This document shows positions 1-5,645 of a stretch of DNA of 7,575 nucleotides, one piece after another. The stretch's first letter is position 1. Every line of letters starts with the position of its first letter. Source of the DNA: Coprothermobacterota bacterium (GTDB taxonomy: Bacteria > Caldisericota > JANLFM01); NCBI GenBank assembly GCA_026389415.1, contig JAPLHX010000029.1, forward strand, positions 1 to 7,575. Reading direction: 5' to 3'. A model generated the notes under the pieces. It ran no database searches, was not told the DNA's origin, and was given only the letters and a program-made list of their open reading frames with translations. A program made the position numbers and the translations under genes.

Positions 1-69
1 GATGAACAAATCGGCGATTTCCATCAGGCCGGATTTCATTGCCTGAATCTCATCGCCCATCCCCGGCAC
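1..69 (-). pseudogene. meaB: Continuation of meaB in the same frame beyond the TAG, running off the left edge
   Basis: Directly after TAG 72-70, the same frame reads VPGMGDEIQAM and then KSGLMEIADLFI, 23 codons with no further stop before the window ends. This is the conserved MeaB stretch that precedes the NKAD motif, and the spacing to the upstream part is exactly right. The TAG stands where family members usually carry leucine, one base away from TTG. I read 1-564 as one gene with a nonsense codon, a recoded codon or a base-call error. A GTG immediately follows the TAG, but re-initiation there would lack the nucleotide-binding loops. Confidence 0.75.
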
Positions 70-564
70 CTAGATCACGCTCACCAAATCAGCCAAGTAC
101 ATGATGTCGACTTCGGCCTGGCCTACTCCGACAGTCTCCAGCAGGATCCAATCAAATCCATAATACTCCAGCAAATGGAGAGAGAGGATCGTACCCGGTG
201 AAAGACCGCCCAGGTGACCTCGGGCGGACAGGGAGCGGATAAAGACTTGCTCCGGGTCGAAACCCGCCAGGTTCATCCGCAAACGATCTCCCAATAGCGC
301 GCCGCCGGAGAAAGGACTGCTGGGGTCCACCGCGATCACTCCCACCCGCAGATTTTGCCGGCAAGCACGAACCAGCAAGTCTCGGATCAAAGTGCTCTTA
401 CCGGAGCCGGGCGGTCCGGTGAAGCCGATCTTAAAGCTTTTTTGCAGCGGGTGAAGCTGACTGAAGAGTTCCGCCGAGCCGATCGGGTCGTTCTCTGCCA
501 ATGAGATGGCCCGAGCCAGAGCCCGTGGTTGTTTTGCCTGAAGCTCTTCGATCAGGTTAGGCAC
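70..564 (-). CDS. meaB: MeaB/ArgK-type GTPase chaperone of methylmalonyl-CoA mutase, N-terminal part ending at an in-frame TAG
   Basis: MeaB is a cytoplasmic G3E-type P-loop GTPase. It protects methylmalonyl-CoA mutase and gates adenosylcobalamin delivery to it. I place the start at GTG 564, giving PNLIEELQAK after the first residue; it overlaps the end of the B12-subunit gene by 8 bp (GTGCCTAA), and the frame open further upstream only shadows that gene. No strong Shine-Dalgarno lies at the right distance, so coupled translation is likely. Visible motifs are the P-loop GPPGSGKS (residues 50-57), AVDPSSPFSGGALLGDR (78-94), the MeaB-typical FIRSLSARGHLGG (108-120) and the G3 region ETVGVGQAE (143-151). 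The frame stops at TAG 72-70 after 164 residues, whereas family members have roughly 310-330. The NKxD guanine-specificity motif and dimerisation region are therefore missing from this product. Family assignment is very secure; whether functional protein is made is not. Confidence 0.85.
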   Translation of the reverse strand: MPNLIEELQAKQPRALARAISLAENDPIGSAELFSQLHPLQKSFKIGFTGPPGSGKSTLIRDLLVRACRQNLRVGVIAVDPSSPFSGGALLGDRLRMNLAGFDPEQVFIRSLSARGHLGGLSPGTILSLHLLEYYGFDWILLETVGVGQAEVDIMYLADLVSVI

Positions 565-961
565 GTTCTGCCAGGATCCGCTGAATGAATTCCTCCATTT
601 GATCGGTGGTGGTGCCGGGCGTGAAGATCTCCCGGATGCCTTGCGATTGGAGGAATGGAATATCATCCGCCGGAATCACGCCACCACCAAACACGACAAT
701 GTCCTCTGCCCCAGCCTTTTTTAATTCCGCCACCACGCGGGGAAACAACTGATTGTGAGCTCCGGAGAGCAGGCTCAGGCCAACGAAAGCCACGTCCTCT
801 TGAATCGCAATTTTGGCGACATCTTCCGGGGTTTGGCGGATGCCGGTATAGATCACCTCGTAGCCTCGGTCGCGCAAGGCTTGCGCGATGAATTTAGCGC
901 CGCGGTCGTGTCCATCCAGACCTACCTTGGCAATCAAAATGCGGATTTCCTGTTTTTCCAT
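557..961 (-). CDS. mcmA2: Methylmalonyl-CoA mutase, B12-binding (C-terminal) subunit
   Basis: This 134-residue protein is the free-standing cobalamin-binding subunit that pairs with the catalytic subunit encoded just upstream to interconvert methylmalonyl-CoA and succinyl-CoA. It is one B12-binding Rossmann-like domain. The DxHxxG motif is D16-H18-G21 (GLDGHDRGAK), whose histidine is the lower axial cobalt ligand. The SxL motif is S63-L65 (GLSLLSG), and the FGGGVIP turn lies at 91-97. Length matches the family's small subunits. ATG 961 follows the catalytic-subunit stop by 10 bp, and that gap holds a good Shine-Dalgarno (GGGAG, 971-967). The 3' end overlaps the meaB GTG by 8 bp. Close relatives serve isobutyryl- or hydroxyisobutyryl-CoA mutases; the partner's active site argues for methylmalonyl-CoA. 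Confidence 0.93.
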   Translation of the reverse strand: MEKQEIRILIAKVGLDGHDRGAKFIAQALRDRGYEVIYTGIRQTPEDVAKIAIQEDVAFVGLSLLSGAHNQLFPRVVAELKKAGAEDIVVFGGGVIPADDIPFLQSQGIREIFTPGTTTDQMEEFIQRILAERA

Positions 962-971
962 AGCCTCTCCC

Positions 972-2639
972 TTAGAAAATCACTTGTTGCCGATACTCGC
1001 CGAATACCCGGCGCAACACGTCACAGATCTCACCCAGGGTGGCGTATTCCTTCACCGCATCGACCAGGGAGGGCATTATATTCTCTACTCCCTTGGCGGT
1101 TTGTTCCAGTCGATCCAGGGCAGCTCCGACCCCGGCATTGTCCCTAGTGGCTTTTATCTGCCGGATCTTGTCAATCTGTATTTGGCGGAGGGCGGGATCT
1201 ACCTTCAGCAAATCTCTGGGCGGCTCCTCTTTCACTTGGAACTTGTTGACACCGACAATGACGAGGGAACTGTCCTCAATCGATTTTTGGTAGCGGTAGG
1301 CTGAACCCTGGATTTCCTTTTGCACGAATCCGGCCTCGATCGCTTCCACCATGCCGCCCATGTCCTCGATTCGATCGAGGTACGCTTGCGCTTCCTGCTC
1401 GATCCGGTCGGTCATCGTCTCGATATAGTAAGAACCGGCCAACGGATCACAGGTGTTAGTCACACCCGATTCGTGGGCGATCAGTTGCTGGGTGCGTAAC
1501 GCGATCTGTACCGATTTCTCGGCCGGCAGAGCCAAGGCTTCATCGCGAGAGTTGGTGTGCAAGCTCTGGGTCCCTCCCAGCACTGCGGCCAGAGCTTGGA
1601 TGGCCACTCGGACGATGTTGTTGTCCGCTTGTTGGGCTGTCAGAGTGGAACCTGCGGTTTGCGTATGGAAACGAAGCATCATCGACCGCGGATCTTTGGC
1701 CTGGAACTTTTCCTTCATGATCCGAGCCCACAATCGGCGGGCGGCGCGAAACTTGGCGACTTCCTCCAAAAGATCGTTGTGCGCACTGAAGAAAAAGGAA
1801 AGCTGAGGGGCGAAAGCATCGATCTCCATGCCTGCTTTTTGGGCTGCCTGACAATAAGCGATTCCGTCCGCCAAGGTGAATGCAACTTCCTGCACCGCGG
1901 TGGAACCGGCTTCACGGATGTGGTAGCCGCTGATGGAAATTGGGTTCCACTTGGGCATCTCCCGGGTGCAGAACGCCAACGTATCCACGATCAGTCGCAT
2001 CGATGGTTTGGGCGGGAAAATGTAGGTGCCACGGGCCACGTACTCTTTCAAGATGTCGTTTTGGATGGTTCCGCGCAGCTCGGTGCACGGTACGCCCTGT
2101 TTTAAGGCGACAGCAAGATACATGGCCAGCAACACTCCGGCGGGCGCATTGATCGTCATGGAGGTGGAAACCTGATCCAGGGGGATTCCGCCAAAGAGGA
2201 TTTCCATGTCGAATAGGCTGTCGATGGCTACTCCCACCTTTCCCACTTCACCTTCGGCGAGGGACTGGGAAGAGTCGTACCCGATTTGTGTTGGCAGATC
2301 GAACGCTACGGACAGCCCGGTTTGGCCGTTGGCCAGAAGGTATTTGTACCGCTCGTTGGACTGCTGAGCTGTGCCAAACCCTGCATACTGCCGCATCGTC
2401 CATAGCCGTCCGCGGTACATGTTGGGGTAAATTCCGCGAGTAAACGGATATTGGCCCGGAAACCCTTGGCTCAGGCAGTACTCGTCGGATCCTGCGTCCA
2501 GTGGAGTATAGAGAGGTTCAACTGCCTCGGAGGAAGCAGTCAGGAACTTGGTTTGGCGTTCGGGCGTTTTGGAGACGAATGCCTTCAGGGTTGTCTGGGA
2601 CCAACGTTCTTTTTGCTTCTTCAGTTCTTCTTGATCCAT
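972..2639 (-). CDS. mcmA1: Methylmalonyl-CoA mutase, catalytic (alpha, N-terminal) subunit
   Basis: This is the catalytic subunit of adenosylcobalamin-dependent methylmalonyl-CoA mutase, a TIM-barrel enzyme of propanoate/succinate interconversion. It is 555 residues long, the usual size when the B12 domain is a separate protein. Conserved blocks include WTMRQYAGFGTA, GLSVAFDLPTQIGYDS, TIQNDILKEY, SGYHIREAGSTAVQE and AGSYYIETMTD. The substrate-specific residues are Y85 (RQYAGF), R203 (VARGTYIFPP) and H240 (SGYHIREAG). These sit at a constant offset of 4 from Tyr89, Arg207 and His244 of the Propionibacterium enzyme and distinguish it from isobutyryl-CoA (Phe/Gln) and hydroxyisobutyryl-CoA mutases. 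I chose ATG 2639 because MDQEELKKQKERW resembles family N-termini and GAGGA lies 4 bases upstream. An alternative ATG at 2690 overlaps the preceding stop as TGATG and would add 17 residues. The B12 subunit and meaB follow as an operon. Confidence 0.95.
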   Translation of the reverse strand: MDQEELKKQKERWSQTTLKAFVSKTPERQTKFLTASSEAVEPLYTPLDAGSDEYCLSQGFPGQYPFTRGIYPNMYRGRLWTMRQYAGFGTAQQSNERYKYLLANGQTGLSVAFDLPTQIGYDSSQSLAEGEVGKVGVAIDSLFDMEILFGGIPLDQVSTSMTINAPAGVLLAMYLAVALKQGVPCTELRGTIQNDILKEYVARGTYIFPPKPSMRLIVDTLAFCTREMPKWNPISISGYHIREAGSTAVQEVAFTLADGIAYCQAAQKAGMEIDAFAPQLSFFFSAHNDLLEEVAKFRAARRLWARIMKEKFQAKDPRSMMLRFHTQTAGSTLTAQQADNNIVRVAIQALAAVLGGTQSLHTNSRDEALALPAEKSVQIALRTQQLIAHESGVTNTCDPLAGSYYIETMTDRIEQEAQAYLDRIEDMGGMVEAIEAGFVQKEIQGSAYRYQKSIEDSSLVIVGVNKFQVKEEPPRDLLKVDPALRQIQIDKIRQIKATRDNAGVGAALDRLEQTAKGVENIMPSLVDAVKEYATLGEICDVLRRVFGEYRQQVIF

Positions 2640-2643
2640 GGAA

Positions 2644-2648
2644 TCCTC
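2644..2648 (-). promoter_or_regulatory. Ribosome binding site supporting the mutase start at 2639
   Basis: GAGGA sits four bases before ATG 2639 on the minus strand. It favours this start over the upstream in-frame ATG at 2690, which has only the TGATG overlap with the previous ORF and no clear Shine-Dalgarno. Confidence 0.5.
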
Positions 2649-2689
2649 ACAGTCTGGCCCGTCGTTTTTCGAGATCAAGTCCGCTCCCA

Positions 2690-2965
2690 TCAGCCGGAAC
2701 GCGGTTTTCGCAGGATCGTAGTGAGCAGATATCCCCAGAAGATTCCCAGCAATAGGAGCGCGATTCCAGAAAAAATCATTTGCCAGGAAGCTTGCAAGCC
2801 ACCCCAGTACGAGAGGAAAAGAAATAGAAACGAGCCAATCGCCATCGTTTCCAGAGCGGCTTCCCAGGCCAGGATGGGCTTACCAGCCCGGTTTCGCAGG
2901 AAAAACCCGAGCGCCATTCGAGGTCCATAGGTATCAGGACATGCTGCCGCAGGCTGTTTAGACAT
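2690..2965 (-). CDS. Small protein with two membrane segments; possible displaced C-terminus of the flavodoxin
   Basis: I do not recognise this as a named family. From ATG 2965 it encodes 91 residues beginning MSKQPAAACPDTYGPRMALG. There are two hydrophobic stretches, about residues 41-60 (AIGSFLFLFLSYW region) and 63-85 (MIFSGIALLLLGIFWGYLL), with a short basic tail (LRKPRSG), so it looks like a hairpin membrane protein. No good Shine-Dalgarno precedes ATG 2965, and the first codons lie inside the repeat. A later ATG at 2917 is possible. It is in the same frame as the flavodoxin ORF upstream, separated only by a TGA and repeat sequence. Its DTYGP resembles the D-T-x-G-P motif I know from C-terminal regions of that flavodoxin family. 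It may therefore be the tail of one gene, with an unusual membrane anchor. Its TGA overlaps an alternative mutase ATG. Confidence 0.5.
   Translation of the reverse strand: MSKQPAAACPDTYGPRMALGFFLRNRAGKPILAWEAALETMAIGSFLFLFLSYWGGLQASWQMIFSGIALLLLGIFWGYLLTTILRKPRSG
2937..2958 (+). repeat. Dispersed dyad repeat, copy A (22 bp perfect match to the copy in dnaE)
   Basis: On the plus strand this reads GGACATGCTGCCGCAGGC followed by TGTT. It is identical over 22 bases to the reverse complement of 6643-6664. The core CTGCCGCAG is a perfect dyad around one central base, and outer ACA/TGT arms extend the symmetry imperfectly. With copy B it forms a tandem pair of 23 bp period. A 22 bp identity between two distant sites in 7.6 kb is far beyond chance. 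Confidence 0.8.
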
Positions 2966-2977
2966 GCTGCCGCAGGC
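2961..2977 (+). repeat. Dispersed dyad repeat, copy B (17 bp, tandem with copy A)
   Basis: GACATGCTGCCGCAGGC is repeated exactly 23 bp after its start in copy A (2938). The two are separated by TGTTTA, and the match stops after 17 bases. It lies just downstream of the flavodoxin TGA (2983-2981) on the minus strand, so the repeat pair fills most of the junction between the two ORFs. Confidence 0.8.
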
Positions 2978-2980
2978 CGA

Positions 2981-3298
2981 TCACACGAGGAATCCCTTGG
3001 CCTCAAGCTTTTCCCCCAGCAAGTGATGTTTGGCTACAGCGGGATTTCCACCCGTGGAAAAAATCACCGCTTTCCGGCCCTTTACGGGCGCCAATGCGTC
3101 CACTAGCTTCAGCAGGTTCAAGTGGTGCTTGCCGAAGAATATGCCGGAACCAAAAGCGATCAGGTCGAATTCCCCCAACGTCGCAGCATCAACTTGGCTG
3201 GGGCTGACCACTTGGGCTGCCCAAACTCCTGCCATGGCCTGGGCGACTTTCGCCGTGTTGCCATTCCATGTGGACTGGCAAATAATCAATGCCTTCAT
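2981..3298 (-). CDS. Flavodoxin-like FMN protein, C-terminally truncated
   Basis: This is a 105-residue flavodoxin-fold protein of the small flavodoxin/NAD(P)H:quinone-oxidoreductase-like type, expected to bind FMN and act as a cytoplasmic electron carrier. The N-terminal strand MKALIICQ leads into the phosphate loop STWNGNT (9-15). FDLIAFGSGIFFGKHH in the middle and KAVIFSTGGN near residue 80 are typical of the family. Homologues usually run to about 150-170 residues with an FMN-contacting C-terminal part containing D-T-x-G-P. Here the frame stops at TGA after KGFLV, and a DTYGP occurs 17 codons later in the same frame, beyond a tandem repeat. The gene is probably broken or recoded. The start at ATG 3298 is well supported by AAGGAG six bases upstream. 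It is the first gene after the helicase and could be co-transcribed with the mutase operon; a functional link is only a guess. Confidence 0.75.
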   Translation of the reverse strand: MKALIICQSTWNGNTAKVAQAMAGVWAAQVVSPSQVDAATLGEFDLIAFGSGIFFGKHHLNLLKLVDALAPVKGRKAVIFSTGGNPAVAKHHLLGEKLEAKGFLV

Positions 3299-3304
3299 CG
3301 GGTA

Positions 3305-3310
3305 CTCCTT
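3305..3310 (-). promoter_or_regulatory. Strong ribosome binding site of the flavodoxin-like gene
   Basis: AAGGAG lies six bases before ATG 3298, the best Shine-Dalgarno in the window. It fixes the flavodoxin start and argues that this frame is, or recently was, well translated. Confidence 0.7.
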
Positions 3311-3325
3311 TCGTTCCCTGGTTCC

Positions 3326-3354
3326 ATATTACCGGAATCGGCCCAATCTGGCAC
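3326..3354 (-). promoter_or_regulatory. Weak sigma-70/A-like promoter candidate in the helicase-flavodoxin gap
   Basis: On the minus strand GTGCCA (3354-3349, 4 of 6 to TTGACA) and TAATAT (3331-3326, 4 of 6 to TATAAT) are 17 bases apart. They lie 28 bases upstream of the flavodoxin ATG in the only sizeable intergenic gap (3299-3392). Position and spacing are good but the hexamers are poor. If real, it would start transcription of the flavodoxin and perhaps the mutase genes independently of dnaE-mrfA. Confidence 0.25.
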
Positions 3355-3392
3355 CACCTCTTTCCAACGTCACGGGCTGACAATCGTCCGAG

Positions 3393-5645
3393 TCAGGATG
3401 GGCCGGACAGGAGCCGTTCCAGCAGGAACATAGCGCCGGCCTTGCTCATCGGTTGATTGTTGTTGCCGCACTTGGGGGAAAGAATACAGGAGGGACAACC
3501 ATCCTCGCAGCTGCAATCCCGCACCATCTCCAGAGTCATCCGCAACAGTTGCGGGAGAACGTCAAAGACCTTCTCCCCGATGCCCACACCCCCCGGGGCG
3601 CCATCGTATAGAAACACAGCCGGTGTTCCCAGGGTGGGATGGTCGGGATAGGAGACACCACCAAGGTCCCAGCGGTCGCAGAGGGCAAAGAGGGGCGTCA
3701 GGGCGATGCTGGCATGTTCCAGAGCATGTATGCCGCCGTCGAAATCTAGATGTGCGGCCTCCAGCCTCAATGGAACGGGGATCTTCCACCAACAAGCCAT
3801 CGTCCGAAACGTCAACTCGGGCAATTCCAGCTCGTGATATTCCAGAATGCGGTCGAATTTCTTGATGTAATATCCGTAGATTTGTTCTCGGACTACCACT
3901 TCGCCCAGGAACGCTTCGATCCCTTCCGGCGTCAAGCGACGAGCGGTTTCTTGTAGAATCCGGACATCCGTATCCTTTTTCGATTGGGTATGCAGATCCA
4001 CCTGGAGGGGGATTGCCTGTGCATAACCCCCTTCCCAATCCAGGCTCTGGATCCGGTAGGTTTCCCCCTGATGTAGGTAAATGGCGCCGGGATAGGTTTC
4101 ACGCAAAGCCTGGCCGAAATCCAATGTTTCCAGCAGCGCACCCTGGGCGATCAGTTGGATCGACCGTTCGCCCAGATGGTTCAATGAGACGATCTGTGAG
4201 GCTCGCCCAGGATCTCCCCGGTACTGCCCACCGGCCAGTTTGCCCTCGTTTTCCAGGTCTTCATAAAGAGAAACGGCAGGTGGCCCAAAGGTGGCGGCGG
4301 CTTCCGTTTTTTCCAACGGCAACTCGCTGGCCGCGCAGAGCAAATGGCCTTTCAGCACTTGGGGATTCTCCGGGTTCAGCAAGGCATTTTCCAGTGGATT
4401 ACCGAAAAATCGGTCGGGGTGGCTGATGAAATACTGGTCTAAGGGATTGGGGTAGGCAACAAGTGCAGCGAAGGCATCTTCTTGCCCCCGTCCGGCTCGC
4501 CCGGCCTGTTGCCATGTGGAAATCATGGTGCCTGGATAGCCGACCATCACCACCGCATCGAGCGAGCCGATATCGATCCCCAGTTCCAGGGCGTTGGTGG
4601 AGAAGAGCACCTGCAACTCGCGCTCCCGTAGCTTGCGCTCCAAATCCCTCCGTTCTTCCGGCAGATACCCTGCCCGATAGCTGGCGACGCGAGAAACAAG
4701 ATTCGGATTTTTTTCCCGCAGCGCTTCCCGTGTCCAACGGGTGAGTAGCTCGGTGATCGCGCGAGAGCCGGAAAAACAGAGGGTTTGTAGGTCCATCTCG
4801 GCCAAAGCGATCACCAGATCGCGCGCATCAAGATGCGAGGAACGCCGCTGGCCGGTTTCACCCATCGGAGGATTCCACAAAACGAAGCACTTCTGCCCGT
4901 GGGGAGAGCCGTCCCGCTGCACGGCTACGACATCTCTTCCCAGGAGCTTTCCGGCGAATTCCTGCGCGTTGTTGATGGTGGCGGAAGCCAGGACATAGGT
5001 GGGCTGGGCGCGGTAATACGCAAGGATCCGGTTCAACCGGCGTAGCAAAGCGGATACGTGCGATCCAAAAATCCCCCGATAGACGTGGGATTCATCGATC
5101 ACGACGAATTTCAGGTTCATGAAGAAACGGCGCCAAAGATGATGCCAGGGCAGATATTCATGAAGCGCGTAGGGATTGGTCAGAATCAGGCGGGAGCGTT
5201 CCAGGATGCGACGCTTGGCGGAGGCGGGAGTGTCGCCATCGTAGATGGCCGGCCGCATCGTCCCGGCAAGGTCTCGGTCCCAAGCAAGGAGTGTCCCAAG
5301 TTGATCGTTGGCCAAGGCCTTCAGCGGATACAGGTATAAAGCCGTACCAAAGCGATTTACGAGCAGGGATTCCAGCACCGGCAGGCTGAAAGCGAGGCTT
5401 TTCCCCGACGCCGTGGGGGTGGCGAGGATGGTGTCACGGCCAGAGCGAATGGCATTGATTGCTTCCACCTGGTGGCGGTACAAACGCAAACCCCGGTGGG
5501 CTAAAACATCGGCTAAGGTTGGCGGAAGGGGCTGATCCAATTCACCGTATTCCGCCTCATGGGCAGCCAGGATTTCCAAGTGAGCGATCTGCCCCCCGGT
5601 GGCCAGATTCTTGCGCAGCTCTGCTAAAACGAAGGAGAGGTTCAT
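3393..5645 (-). CDS. mrfA: DEAD/DEAH-box superfamily 2 helicase with DUF1998 zinc-cysteine region (MrfA/YprA-like)
   Basis: This is an ATP-dependent 3'-5' DNA helicase like Bacillus subtilis MrfA (YprA), which works with the exonuclease MrfB in a UvrABC-independent mitomycin-damage repair route. It has 750 residues, very close to the Bacillus protein. Helicase motifs appear in order: YRHQVEAI (56-63), Walker A TPTASGKS (76-83), DESH motif II (184-187), SAT motif III (221-223), NALELGIDIG (351-360) and QQAGRAGRG motif VI (379-387). The C-terminal DUF1998 part includes ALEHASIALTPLF and FLYDGAPGGVGIG. It ends in the CxCx3Cx2C cluster C711, C713, C717, C720 (CSCEDGCPSC), the pattern known to be needed in MrfA. 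ATG 5645 overlaps the dnaE stop as ATGA, implying translational coupling. The frame is open upstream but lies inside dnaE. No mrfB is visible in the window. Confidence 0.88.
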   Translation of the reverse strand: MNLSFVLAELRKNLATGGQIAHLEILAAHEAEYGELDQPLPPTLADVLAHRGLRLYRHQVEAINAIRSGRDTILATPTASGKSLAFSLPVLESLLVNRFGTALYLYPLKALANDQLGTLLAWDRDLAGTMRPAIYDGDTPASAKRRILERSRLILTNPYALHEYLPWHHLWRRFFMNLKFVVIDESHVYRGIFGSHVSALLRRLNRILAYYRAQPTYVLASATINNAQEFAGKLLGRDVVAVQRDGSPHGQKCFVLWNPPMGETGQRRSSHLDARDLVIALAEMDLQTLCFSGSRAITELLTRWTREALREKNPNLVSRVASYRAGYLPEERRDLERKLRERELQVLFSTNALELGIDIGSLDAVVMVGYPGTMISTWQQAGRAGRGQEDAFAALVAYPNPLDQYFISHPDRFFGNPLENALLNPENPQVLKGHLLCAASELPLEKTEAAATFGPPAVSLYEDLENEGKLAGGQYRGDPGRASQIVSLNHLGERSIQLIAQGALLETLDFGQALRETYPGAIYLHQGETYRIQSLDWEGGYAQAIPLQVDLHTQSKKDTDVRILQETARRLTPEGIEAFLGEVVVREQIYGYYIKKFDRILEYHELELPELTFRTMACWWKIPVPLRLEAAHLDFDGGIHALEHASIALTPLFALCDRWDLGGVSYPDHPTLGTPAVFLYDGAPGGVGIGEKVFDVLPQLLRMTLEMVRDCSCEDGCPSCILSPKCGNNNQPMSKAGAMFLLERLLSGPS

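Noticed and set aside
1..69. Independent gene starting at the GTG right after the meaB TAG
   Set aside because: The peptide is the middle of a MeaB GTPase domain without its P-loop and could not fold as a separate GTPase.
1557..2105. Plus-strand open frame of 182 codons
   Set aside because: It lies entirely opposite the mutase catalytic gene, whose motifs are intact; the translation has no recognisable protein features.
2937..2977. CRISPR-like direct repeats
   Set aside because: Only two units with a 6 bp gap, no spacers of usable length and no cas genes.
2981..2983. Selenocysteine readthrough of the flavodoxin TGA
   Set aside because: The residues after the TGA (SACGSMS) come from the repeat, the position is not a known redox site in flavodoxins, and I saw no convincing SECIS-like hairpin.
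3377..3396. CTGAC/GTCAG inverted repeat at the end of mrfA as a terminator
   Set aside because: The stem is only 5 bp with a 10-base loop, and no T-run follows on the minus strand.
3562..4038. Minus-strand frame of 158 codons inside the helicase gene
   Set aside because: It is out of frame within the conserved DUF1998 region of mrfA and is rich in Arg/Gly/Pro, typical of GC-driven shadow frames.
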